Shown here: in pieces, positions 9,272 to 19,270 of the stretch
Position numbering within the stretch: the stretch's first letter is position 1
How the letters are laid out: every line of letters starts with the position of its first letter
NCBI GenBank assembly: GCA_013791705.1
Contig: VMTF01000217.1
Coordinates: forward strand, 1-33,552
Direction: 5' to 3'
DNA: 33,552 nt
Origin: Sphingomonadales bacterium
Lineage (GTDB): Bacteria > Pseudomonadota > Alphaproteobacteria > Sphingomonadales > Sphingomonadaceae
The notes under the pieces: model-generated
Told to the model about the DNA's origin: nothing
The model's database searches: none
Seen by the model: only the letters and a program-made list of their open reading frames with translations
Translations under genes and position numbers: made by a program

Positions 9272-11473
9272 ATGAGCGATCAAGGTCTGCAGCCTGAAGG
9301 TGAAGACGAACTCGGCGGCGAACTCGGCGATGAAGATGGTGGTGCGGGTGTCAGCGAAACCGGGCATCCGGATCTGTTCTTCAACCGCGAACTGAGCTGG
9401 CTGGCGTTCAATCGCCGCGTGCTGGCCGAGGCGCAGAACGCCGACTACCCGCTGCTGGAGCGGCTCCGTTTCCTCTCGATCTCGGGCAGCAACCTTGACG
9501 AGTTCACGATGGTCCGCGTCGCGGGGCTGGCGGGACAGGCGGCGCGCCAGATCGATGAAATCTCGATTGACGGGCGCACGCCCTCGCAGCAACTCGGCGC
9601 GATCCGCGAAGCGGTGACCGAGCTGGTCGCCGCGCAGCAGGCGATTCTCGAAGTGCTGACCGCGCAACTGCCCGAGGCCGGCATCCGGATCATGGGCGAG
9701 GAACGGCTGGACAAGGCGGAAGCCGAATGGCTCGCGCGCTATTTCACCGAGCATGTGATGCTCGTGCTCACCCCGCAGGCGATCGATCCGGCGCACCCGT
9801 TCCCGTTCGTCGCCAATCAGGGCATGGGCATCATGTTCTCGCTCACCCGCATCAGCGATGGTGCTTCGGTGACCGAGATGGTGCTGATCCCGCCCGCCTT
9901 GCCGCGCTTCGTGCGGTTGCCGGGCAAGGACGCGGTGTGGATTTCGATCGTCGATCTGATCCGCCGTCACGCGGCAATCCTGTTTCCGGGCTTTCGCAAT
10001 GTCGGCAACGGCGTGTTCCGCGTCCTGCGCGACAGCGACATGGAGATCGAGGAGGATGCCGAGGATCTCGTCCGCTATTTCCGTACCGCGATCCAGCGGC
10101 GGCGGCGGGGCAAGGTGATTCAGCTTCAGATCCAGGAAAATTTCGACCCGGCGGCCGAAGCGCTGTTGCGCGCCAATATCGGCGTCGAGGATGCGCTGGT
10201 GCTCGGGATGAGCGGGCAGTTCGATTTCAACGGCCTCGCCGCGATCATCGACGAGGAGCGGCCGGACCTCAAGTTCGAGCCCTATTCGCCGCGCTATCCG
10301 GAGCGCATCCTCGAGCATGACGGGGACTGTTTCGCCGCGATCCGCGAGAAGGACATCGTCATCCACCACCCCTACGAGAGCTTCGAGGTGGTGATCGATT
10401 TTCTGCGGCAGGCCGCGAAAGACCCGGACGTGGTTGCGATCAAGCAGACGCTCTACCGCGCCGGTAAACAATCGGCGGTGATCGCGGCGCTGATTGCTGC
10501 GGCCGAGGCGGGCAAATCGGTGACGGCCGTGGTCGAACTCAAAGCCCGGTTCGACGAGGAGCAGAACCTGCTCTGGGCATCGCAGCTCGAACGGGCCGGG
10601 GTCCAGGTGATCTATGGTTTCGTCGACTGGAAGACCCATGCCAAGGTCTCGATGGTGGTGCGGCGAGAGGGCGAGAGCTATCGCACCTACTGTCATTTCG
10701 GTACCGGCAACTATCACCCGGTGACCGCGCGCATCTACACCGATCTCAGCTTCTTCACCGCCGCCCCGAAGGCCGCGCGCGATGCGGGCCAACTGTTCAA
10801 CTTCATCACCGGCTATGTTGAGCCGAAGGGCTGCGAGTTCCTCTCGATCTCGCCGATCACGCTGCGCAAGAAGCTCTACGAATGCATCGATGCCGAAACC
10901 GAGCTGGCCAAGGCGGGCAAGCCGGCGACGATCTGGGCCAAGTTCAACTCGTTGACCGACGAAGGCCTGATCGAGCGGTTCTATGTCGCCAGCCAGGCAG
11001 GCGTTGAAATCCGCCTGGTGGTGCGCGGGATCTGCTGCCTGCGCCCCGGTCTGCCCGGAATTTCCGAAACGATCACGGTCAAGTCGATCATCGGCCGGTT
11101 CCTCGAACACAGCCGCATCTGGGCCTTTGGCAATGGCGCGCCGCTGCCGGGCCGTCGCGCGCGGGTGTTTATCTCCTCGGCCGATGGCATGAGCCGCAAT
11201 CTTGATCGGCGCGTGGAAGTCCTGGTGCCGATCCGCAATGCCACCGTGCACGATCAGGTGCTTGGCCAGGTCATGCTGGCCAACCTCATCGATACCGAGC
11301 AAAGCTGGGTGCTCGCGCCCGATGGCACCTATCGCCGGCTTGAACCGGGGCCAAAGCCGTTCAACCTCCACAGGTATTTCATGACCAACCCCTCGCTTTC
11401 CGGCCGTGGTGCTGCTTTGGCGAGCGGGCGCAAGGTTCCCAAACTGGCATTGCGCCGGGGTGGGGGCCGCTGA
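9272..11473 (+). CDS. ppk1: Polyphosphate kinase 1
   Basis: HPDLFFNRELSWLAFNRRVLAEA; HHPYESFEVVIDFLRQAAKDPDVVAIKQTLYR; YCHFGTGNYHPVTARIYTDLSFFTA; SADGMSRNLDRRVEVLVPI. Confidence 0.96.
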   Translation: MSDQGLQPEGEDELGGELGDEDGGAGVSETGHPDLFFNRELSWLAFNRRVLAEAQNADYPLLERLRFLSISGSNLDEFTMVRVAGLAGQAARQIDEISIDGRTPSQQLGAIREAVTELVAAQQAILEVLTAQLPEAGIRIMGEERLDKAEAEWLARYFTEHVMLVLTPQAIDPAHPFPFVANQGMGIMFSLTRISDGASVTEMVLIPPALPRFVRLPGKDAVWISIVDLIRRHAAILFPGFRNVGNGVFRVLRDSDMEIEEDAEDLVRYFRTAIQRRRRGKVIQLQIQENFDPAAEALLRANIGVEDALVLGMSGQFDFNGLAAIIDEERPDLKFEPYSPRYPERILEHDGDCFAAIREKDIVIHHPYESFEVVIDFLRQAAKDPDVVAIKQTLYRAGKQSAVIAALIAAAEAGKSVTAVVELKARFDEEQNLLWASQLERAGVQVIYGFVDWKTHAKVSMVVRREGESYRTYCHFGTGNYHPVTARIYTDLSFFTAAPKAARDAGQLFNFITGYVEPKGCEFLSISPITLRKKLYECIDAETELAKAGKPATIWAKFNSLTDEGLIERFYVASQAGVEIRLVVRGICCLRPGLPGISETITVKSIIGRFLEHSRIWAFGNGAPLPGRRARVFISSADGMSRNLDRRVEVLVPIRNATVHDQVLGQVMLANLIDTEQSWVLAPDGTYRRLEPGPKPFNLHRYFMTNPSLSGRGAALASGRKVPKLALRRGGGR

Positions 11474-11504
11474 CGGATGTGAAGAAGGCGTCGAGAGAAC
11501 AGGC

Positions 11505-13043
11505 ATGGCCACCCACGATCGTTCGACGCAGCACGATCTGACCCCCTCGCGGGCGATTATCGATATCGGCTCCAACACCGTCCGGCTCGTGATCTACGGC
11601 GGGCCGCCACGTGCGCCGAGCGTGCTGCATAATGAGAAAGTCAGCGCGCGGCTGGGCAGGGGCGTAAGCGAAACGGGCCGGCTGGCGGAAAAGGCTGTCC
11701 GGTCCACATTGGCTTCGCTGGCGCGGTTTCGCGTGCTGCTGGATCTCAAGGAGGTGCATGACATCGATGTCGTCGCGACAGCGGCGGTGCGCGATGCGTC
11801 CGATGGCGCCGCATTTCTCGATCAGGTTCGCGGCCTGGGGTTCGCGCCGCGACTGCTTTCGGGAGAAGCGGAAGCCGAGGCCAGTGCGATGGGGGTGATC
11901 GGCGCCTTTCCGGGCGCGGCAGGCATCGTCGCCGATCTGGGCGGCGGGAGCCTCGAACTGGTCGATGTGGCTGACAATAGCTGCCGCCACGGCGTGAGCC
12001 TGCCGCTCGGCACACTGCGCCTGCCACAGTTGCGCGCCGCAGGGGAGCGCGATTTCACCCGCAAGGTGGAGAGCGTGCTCGGCGCAGCGGACTGGTCCGC
12101 GCCGCACAGCCCGACGCTCTATCTCGTCGGCGGTTCGTTCCGCTCGTTCGCCCGCTATGCGCTGCAGCACCGGCATTGGCCTTCGGACGATCCGCACGGA
12201 TTCGAAATCGGAGCCGCTGCGGCGTCCGACGTGGCGCGCGAACTCATTCGGCCCAAGGGCGAGGCGCTGGCGCCGGTCCCCGGGATCGGCTCGTCGCGTC
12301 TGGCGAGCCTGCCGGATGCGGCCGCCTTGCTGCAGGCGCTGATCGTGACCCTCAAGCCGACCAACCTCGTGTTCTCGTCGTGGGGGCTGCGCGAGGGCTT
12401 GCTCTATGCGGCGCTCGATGACGGAGTGCGGGCACAGGATCCGCTGCTGGCGGGCATCTCCGCCTTCATCGAGCATCATGGCGCGAGCCCGGCGGTCGCC
12501 GCGATGGTTGCAGGGTGGACCGCGCTGACCGACCCGGAGCTGGACACGTCCGGCGATACCGCGTCCGGCGCTGCTGCCTGCAGCGACGAACGGCTGCGTC
12601 TGGCCGCGACGATGCTCGCGCTTGCTTCGGCCAATGTGGAGCCGAACCTGCGGGTCGATCTCGCCGTCGAATGGGCGATGCGCAAACGCTGGATCGGGAT
12701 CACCAGCGGCGAACGCGCATTGCTCGCGGCGAGCCTGATGGCCAATGCCGGCCGCACGGACCTGCCCCTGGAATGGCGCAATCTCGCGTCGGACGAAGCC
12801 TTGCGCGAAGCGCAAAGCTGGGGTCTGGCGGCGCGGCTGTGCCGGCGTTTTTCGGGCTGCTCGGCCCGGTCACTCAGCAGCAGCGAACTGGTTTCCGACG
12901 GGGCCAGGCTGAAGCTCGTCGTGAACCAGCCCTATGGCGCGCTGGTCAACGACGGGGTCCAGCGCGATCTCAAGGCGCTCGGTTCGCTGCTCGGGCTCAA
13001 ACCGAGTTGCGAGATCGTCGGTGACGATGACGGGTCGCGCTGA
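11505..13043 (+). CDS. ppx: Exopolyphosphatase (Ppx/GppA family)
   Basis: RAIIDIGSNTVRLVIYGG; VVATAAVRDASDG; GIVADLGGGSLELVDV; SSWGLREGLLYAAL. Follows ppk directly; ATG at 11505. Confidence 0.9.
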   Translation: MATHDRSTQHDLTPSRAIIDIGSNTVRLVIYGGPPRAPSVLHNEKVSARLGRGVSETGRLAEKAVRSTLASLARFRVLLDLKEVHDIDVVATAAVRDASDGAAFLDQVRGLGFAPRLLSGEAEAEASAMGVIGAFPGAAGIVADLGGGSLELVDVADNSCRHGVSLPLGTLRLPQLRAAGERDFTRKVESVLGAADWSAPHSPTLYLVGGSFRSFARYALQHRHWPSDDPHGFEIGAAAASDVARELIRPKGEALAPVPGIGSSRLASLPDAAALLQALIVTLKPTNLVFSSWGLREGLLYAALDDGVRAQDPLLAGISAFIEHHGASPAVAAMVAGWTALTDPELDTSGDTASGAAACSDERLRLAATMLALASANVEPNLRVDLAVEWAMRKRWIGITSGERALLAASLMANAGRTDLPLEWRNLASDEALREAQSWGLAARLCRRFSGCSARSLSSSELVSDGARLKLVVNQPYGALVNDGVQRDLKALGSLLGLKPSCEIVGDDDGSR

Positions 13044-13045
13044 GG

Positions 13046-13059
13046 CCGGGTAAACCCGG
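13046..13059. terminator. Short palindromic hairpin between convergent ppx and olsB-like genes
   Basis: CCGGGT-AA-ACCCGG inside the 17-nt gap between the two stop codons; no U tract. Confidence 0.4.
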
Positions 13060-13060
13060 A

Positions 13061-13891
13061 TCAGGCGGCGGCGCTGAACCGCGCCGCATAGCGGCCGGCG
13101 ATCCGGTCGACCGGCAAGACGACGCAGACGTCGATCGTGTTGAACGCGCCGTCGATATAGGCACCGTCGCCGAAGGTGGCACCGGCGCGCAGATAGCCCT
13201 TCACCAGTGGGGGCAACTGGAACAGTGCCCGGCGCTCGTCATAGGTGCCCGGTGCCAGTTGTTCGAGCGGCGCGGTGCTGCCGGCGGCGACCCGGTCAGT
13301 CAGCACGCGCGGCCGCTGCGCCGGGTCGGCAAGGTGGTGGTGATACAGGTAGGAGAGGCCCGGCGCGTGGGCGGCAACGTCCGTCCCCGGGAATGAGGCG
13401 CAGCCGAACATCAGGCCGATGCCATGGCGGGCGATATAGTCCGCGATGCCGCGCCACAGCAGCGCGATCGTCGCACTGGTGCGATAGCGGGCCAGCACGC
13501 AGGAGCGGCCGAGTTCCAGCAGTTCGCCGGCCGGCCGGGCCGGCCCTTCGGTCAGCGCGGCAAGGTCGAACTCGCCGGCCGAATAGAACCCCGTGTGGGT
13601 CCGGGCGATCGATTCGCGTAGCAGCCGATAAGTGCCCACCACCCGGTCTTCCGCCGGTGCGTCCTCGTCGATCACCAGCAAGTGATCGCACAGCGCGTCA
13701 TAGTCGTCGGCATCTCGCTCGGGGGCATCGCGCTGGGGAGCCTGCGGGCCGCTGGCGGGAACGACTCCGCCGGCGCCGCGCTCGGCAAAGAACACCCGCC
13801 AGCGCAGGCGTTGCACGGCGGCAAGATCGGCATCGTCATGCGCCAGCCGGATAGAGAGGCGGCGCGGCGCTTGGTGGAAATGTTCGGACAT
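13061..13891 (-). CDS. olsB: GNAT-type L-ornithine N-alpha-acyltransferase-like protein (ornithine lipid synthesis)
   Basis: [115 protein letters not shown]. Confidence 0.8.
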   Translation of the reverse strand: MSEHFHQAPRRLSIRLAHDDADLAAVQRLRWRVFFAERGAGGVVPASGPQAPQRDAPERDADDYDALCDHLLVIDEDAPAEDRVVGTYRLLRESIARTHTGFYSAGEFDLAALTEGPARPAGELLELGRSCVLARYRTSATIALLWRGIADYIARHGIGLMFGCASFPGTDVAAHAPGLSYLYHHHLADPAQRPRVLTDRVAAGSTAPLEQLAPGTYDERRALFQLPPLVKGYLRAGATFGDGAYIDGAFNTIDVCVVLPVDRIAGRYAARFSAAA

Positions 13892-13923
13892 CGGCCCTCC
13901 GCGTCAACGCCTACCAGCCGTCC

Positions 13924-13963
13924 GTGACAGCAGGATTGCGGAGGTGTTCCGGTTTTGTGACAG
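13924..13963 (-). promoter_or_regulatory. Two exact CTGTCAC (minus strand) half-sites 33 bp apart upstream of the olsB-like gene; candidate PHO-box region
   Basis: GTGACAG at 13924-13930 and 13957-13963 on +; 33 bp = 3 x 11 bp phase; 33 and 66 bp upstream of the start. Confidence 0.3.
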
Positions 13964-14097
13964 CGGCAGTTGTCCCGCCGCCGTTCGGCCTTGGCCATCA
14001 AGGCTGTTCCCGCAGTGGGCGGCGGACTATCATCAGTTCGATCAGGCCTCCCGCCCGAGCGCGCGGCAGGCCATCACGGCCAAGGATTCCACGCGCG

Positions 14098-15480
<1,383 letters not shown>

Positions 15481-15561
15481 CCTGAGCAAGCGCGGGCAAT
15501 GATGCCGGCGGCTCGGCCCGTCCGGGGCGATGCAATCCGTCAAACGCAAGGGAGAGGTGCG

Positions 15562-16092
15562 ATGGCCGAAGATTCAATGAGCGCGGCAACCGGCTTGAAC
15601 GAGCTGGCCGACCGCGAGGCGATCCGCGAGCTGATCTACCGCTATTGCCGCGCGGTCGACCGGATCGACGCCGAGCTGGGCTATAGCGTATGGCACGATG
15701 ACGGCACCGCCGACTATGGCGAAGCGATCTACCTCGGCACCGGGCGCGGTGCGATCGATTTCATCTGTGCAAGCCACCGCGCACTGCTGGGCCATTCGCA
15801 TCAGGTCACGAACATCACGCTGACGCTGGACGGGGATCGGGCCGCGAGCGAGAGCTATGTCTTCGCGACATTGCGGATGGCGGGGGAGGGGAGCGAACGC
15901 GCGATCGGGATCTGGGGGCGCTACCTCGATCGCTGGTCGAAGCGTGCCGGGCGGTGGGGGATCGATCACCGCCAGACGGTGCTCGATTTCGACGAAGTGC
16001 GTGAGGTCGTGTCGGCTCATGCGCCGCAGCGCTACGGACGGCGCGACCGCCACGATCCGTCTTATGCGCTATTCGCCGGGCTTGGCGCCTAG
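15562..16092 (+). CDS. SnoaL-like / nuclear transport factor 2 family protein
   Basis: LADREAIRELIYRYCRAVDRIDAELGYSVWHDDGTADYG; HRALLGHSHQVTNITLTLDGDRAASESYV; GRYLDRWSKRAGRWGIDHRQ. Confidence 0.8.
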   Translation: MAEDSMSAATGLNELADREAIRELIYRYCRAVDRIDAELGYSVWHDDGTADYGEAIYLGTGRGAIDFICASHRALLGHSHQVTNITLTLDGDRAASESYVFATLRMAGEGSERAIGIWGRYLDRWSKRAGRWGIDHRQTVLDFDEVREVVSAHAPQRYGRRDRHDPSYALFAGLGA

Positions 16093-16133
16093 CCAGTGGC
16101 GATTTGTCGCAAGCGCCGCTAGAAGTCGCGCCG

Positions 16134-16700
16134 ATGCCCGCGCTCACCCTCAACGACCGCCCGGTCGACTTCATGATCGATCCCGAGACGCCCTTGCTCT
16201 GGGCCCTGCGCGATGTCGCCAACCTGACCGGCGCGAAATACGGGTGCGGAACCGGCGAGTGCAGCGCCTGCATGGTGCTGGTCGATGGCGAGGCGCTGCC
16301 GGCCTGCACGATTACGCTGGCCGAGGCGCAAGGGCGCAGCATCACCACGATCGAAGCGCTCGGGCATGACCGGAACGGCGCGCGCCATCCGGTGCAGCAG
16401 GCGCTGATCGACGAGCAGGCCATCCAGTGCGGATTCTGCACGCCGGGGCTGGTCATCGCGATCGTCGGTCTGTTGCGGAGCAATCCCCGGCCGAGCGACG
16501 ACGACATCAAGGCGGCGCTCACCAATTTGTGCCGGTGCGGGGTCTATCCCCGGTTGATTCGCGCGGTGCGGCGGGTCACCGGGCCGAGCGTTGCGCCAAT
16601 CCCGGTGCCCACGCCGGCGGTTGCGGGTGATGACGGGACAACCGGCGGGGACAGCGCCGATGGCGAAGCGGCTGCCGGGTCCGGCGTTTCGGGTGAGTGA
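16134..16700 (+). CDS. (2Fe-2S)-binding protein, isoquinoline 1-oxidoreductase alpha-subunit (IorA)-like
   Basis: GAKYGCGTGECSACMVLVDGEALPACT and QCGFCTPGLVIAIVGLL...NLCRCGVYPRLIRAVRRV: two 2Fe-2S motifs; low-complexity acidic/Gly/Ala C-terminal tail. Confidence 0.85.
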   Translation: MPALTLNDRPVDFMIDPETPLLWALRDVANLTGAKYGCGTGECSACMVLVDGEALPACTITLAEAQGRSITTIEALGHDRNGARHPVQQALIDEQAIQCGFCTPGLVIAIVGLLRSNPRPSDDDIKAALTNLCRCGVYPRLIRAVRRVTGPSVAPIPVPTPAVAGDDGTTGGDSADGEAAAGSGVSGE

Positions 16701-16751
16701 GTTTTCTGGACGCGGCTTTCGGGCAGCGCGCAATTTGATGAGGACAGGACG

Positions 16752-17096
16752 ATGAAGGCAACGATCTGGCATAATCCGGCGTGCGGCACCTCGCGCAAGA
16801 CGCTGGCGATCCTGCAGGAGACGCCGGGCGTGGAAGTCACCGTGGTCGAATATCTCAAGGCGCCGCCGGTTGCGGCCAAACTGGCCCAGCTCTATCGCGC
16901 TGCCGGGATAACGCCGCAGCAGGGGCTGCGCCTGCGCGGCACCGATGCGGCCGAGCGCGGCTTGCCGGAGGCAGACGACGCGGCCGTGCTGGCGGCGATG
17001 GCGGCCGAGCCGAAACTGATCGAACGCCCGCTGGTCGAAACCGACAAGGGCGCGCGGCTCTGCCGCCCGCAGGACAAGGTCCGCGAAATCCTCTGA
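16752..17096 (+). CDS. arsC: Arsenate reductase (glutaredoxin-type ArsC family)
   Basis: MKATIWHNPACGTSRKTLAIL; LIERPLVETDKGARLCRPQDKVREIL. Confidence 0.88.
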   Translation: MKATIWHNPACGTSRKTLAILQETPGVEVTVVEYLKAPPVAAKLAQLYRAAGITPQQGLRLRGTDAAERGLPEADDAAVLAAMAAEPKLIERPLVETDKGARLCRPQDKVREIL

Positions 17097-17099
17097 CCG

Positions 17100-17115
17100 G
17101 CCGGGGCCGCCCGGC
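17100..17115. terminator. GC hairpin filling the gap between convergent arsC and MFS genes
   Basis: GCCGGG-GCCG-CCCGGC, 6-bp stem, directly between the stop codons (17096 / 17116). Confidence 0.45.
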
Positions 17116-18501
17116 TTAGGCCGCCGGGGCCAGCCGGGTTCCGAACGAGGGGGCCAGTGCGGCGGCGAGGCACAGCACCGGCAGCGCGAGGTAGATCGTC
17201 GCGGGATGGGTATTGTAAAGCCACACGGTGAGCGGCGCAGCGACGTAAACGGCCCCGAACAGCGATGATACCATGCCGGCGACCTGGCCTTGTTCGCGCC
17301 GGCTTACAGCGAGTGAGGCACCTGACGTAAAGCCAGGCCGGTGCAGCCCGAAGCCCAGCGAGGCGATGGAATAGCCCAGCGCGATCGTGTGCAGGTCTTG
17401 GGCCAACGCCCAGATCGTCAGTCCCAGCGCGGCCAGCGCCATCCCGCTGATGACAGCGGTTCGCGGGCCGGGCCGCAGCATCGGGATCAGGCCCCACTGC
17501 GCGAGCAGCGTGGCAAAGGCGCCGCACATCATCACCAGTCCGACCGGGGCCGCGCCCGCATGGGGATCGCCGCGCAGGCCCAGCCGGTCGAGCACCAGGA
17601 AGCCGGTGATCGAGATCAGGGCGACCTGCGCAACCCCGCCACAAGCGCCCGCGCCGGTCCAGCCCCGCACGCGCGGATCGGCCCATCTGAGGCGCGGGGG
17701 TTTTGATTCCGGGGGCGGCGCGGGCTCGTCCTCGGGCTCGCCGGTTTCCGGCATGGCGCTGCGGGGCATCAGTGGGGGCGGGGCGATATCACCATGTCCG
17801 GCGAAGGCCGGCCGGTCGTGCGGCAGATAGAGCCGCAGCGCCGCCAGCGTGACGAAACCGAACAGGGCAAAGGCGATGAATGGTCCGGCCAGGCCCACCA
17901 CCGGCAAGACCAGCAGCGGAGCAAGGCCGGGGCCGATCACCGTGCCGAGCCCCATGCTCGAGGCGATCAGGGCAAGCACGCGGGTGCGGTCGGCCGGCGC
18001 GCTGCGCGAGGCGACATAGGCCTGCACCGCCGAGGAGGTGGCCGAACCCAGCGCGCCGTTCAGCAGGCGCACCACCGCGAAGATTACCAGCGCGATCATC
18101 CCGCCGATCAGGCCGGCAAGGCCCAGCCAGAGCACGAAACCGCCCAGCAGGAAGTGGATGCTGAACGCGGCCAGGCCCAGCGGCATCATTGCCTTGCGGC
18201 CGCGCTGATCGGATCGGCGCGCCCAATAGGGGGCGAACACGGCCCAGAGCAGGGCCGAGAGTGTGAAGGCAAGGCTGATCGCAGTGTCGGACACCCGCAA
18301 CTGGGTGCCGATCGAGGGCATCACCGATTGCATCGCGGTATTGCCCGTGGCGCTCACCATGCTGACGACGAACAGCAGCGCAAGGCGCGGCCCCGGCAAG
18401 TGCTCGGTCACCGGTTCGGCGTCGGCGGTTTGGCCGGGCTGCCGGTCAAACGGCTCGGTCTGTCGCAGGGAGGGGTCGTTTGCAGGCATCGGCTTTCCCA
18501 T
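17116..18501 (-). CDS. MFS transporter
   Basis: LALLFVVSMVSATGNTAMQSVMPSIGTQLRVSDTAISLAFTLSALLWAVFAPYWARRSDQRGRKAMMPLGLAAF; multiple hydrophobic segments. Start uncertain (18513, 18501 or 18489). Confidence 0.88.
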   Translation of the reverse strand: MGKPMPANDPSLRQTEPFDRQPGQTADAEPVTEHLPGPRLALLFVVSMVSATGNTAMQSVMPSIGTQLRVSDTAISLAFTLSALLWAVFAPYWARRSDQRGRKAMMPLGLAAFSIHFLLGGFVLWLGLAGLIGGMIALVIFAVVRLLNGALGSATSSAVQAYVASRSAPADRTRVLALIASSMGLGTVIGPGLAPLLVLPVVGLAGPFIAFALFGFVTLAALRLYLPHDRPAFAGHGDIAPPPLMPRSAMPETGEPEDEPAPPPESKPPRLRWADPRVRGWTGAGACGGVAQVALISITGFLVLDRLGLRGDPHAGAAPVGLVMMCGAFATLLAQWGLIPMLRPGPRTAVISGMALAALGLTIWALAQDLHTIALGYSIASLGFGLHRPGFTSGASLAVSRREQGQVAGMVSSLFGAVYVAAPLTVWLYNTHPATIYLALPVLCLAAALAPSFGTRLAPAA

Positions 18502-18571
18502 AGCGACTTGCATTGCTGTAACAAATTTGCAATCGCCAAGCCGCCGACGCATTGCTGGATTTATCGCCAAC

Positions 18572-19213
18572 ATGACATCTTCCGAGCTCGCCCGCGAGAA
18601 CCTGCCGCTGAAACTGAAACTTCGAGTCAAGCGGATGCTGGGGCCGTGGGGCATTTTCTTCGAGGGATTTGTGCGTCACCCGGTGATGGTTGGCTCGATC
18701 ATCCCCTCATCGCGCTTCACGGTGAAAAAGATGCTCGCCCCGGTGAACTGGGACGAGTGCAAGCTGTTCGTCGAATATGGGCCGGGGGTCGGCACGTTCT
18801 GCCGCCCGGTGCTGGAAAAGCTGCGCCGCGACGGGCAACTGATCGTGATCGACACGAACCCGCTCTATATCGACTACTTGCGCAAGACGATCACCGACAG
18901 CCGCTTCATCGCGGTTCATGGCTCGGCCACCGATGTCGAGGAAATCATCCGCGCGCATGGCCACGAACAGGCCGACTATGTGGTTTCGGGTTTGCCGTTC
19001 TCAACCCTGCCGGACGGCGTCGGCCCCGCGATCGCTGCGGCAACGCACCGCGTGCTGCGGCCGGGCGGGGCATTTCTGGTCTATCAGTTCACCGCCCGCG
19101 CGCGCGATTTCATGGCGCGCCACTTCACCCGGATCGACAAGGGGTTTGAGTGGCTGAATGTGATGCCGTGCTTCCTGTTCTGGGGCTGGAAGGAAGAAGA
19201 CGGCGAAGCCTGA
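18572..19213 (+). CDS. SAM-dependent methyltransferase, phospholipid N-methyltransferase (PmtA)-like
   Basis: FFEGFVRHPVMVGSIIPSSRFTVKKML; FVEYGPGVGTFCRPVLEKL; LIVIDTNPLYIDYLR; DYVVSGLPFSTLP. Confidence 0.75.
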   Translation: MTSSELARENLPLKLKLRVKRMLGPWGIFFEGFVRHPVMVGSIIPSSRFTVKKMLAPVNWDECKLFVEYGPGVGTFCRPVLEKLRRDGQLIVIDTNPLYIDYLRKTITDSRFIAVHGSATDVEEIIRAHGHEQADYVVSGLPFSTLPDGVGPAIAAATHRVLRPGGAFLVYQFTARARDFMARHFTRIDKGFEWLNVMPCFLFWGWKEEDGEA

Positions 19214-19236
19214 GGGCGCTTTGCCGCTCACTGCCC

Positions 19237-19270
19237 GCCGCCGTCAGTCAAACGCCGCCATCAGTCAAAC
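19237..19270. repeat. 17-bp tandem duplication (one mismatch) across the 3' end of the membrane protein gene
   Basis: GCCGCCGTCAGTCAAAC followed immediately by GCCGCCATCAGTCAAAC. Confidence 0.85.

Noticed and set aside
8213-11578. 1121-aa minus-strand ORF covering purU and the antisense of ppk
   Set aside because: Only the purU part (8213-9067) has family motifs and a ribosome-binding site; the rest is antisense to ppk with composition typical of GC-rich shadow ORFs.
11379-12815. 478-aa minus ORF antisense to ppx
   Set aside because: Shadow ORF of a GC-rich gene; ppx motifs support the plus frame.
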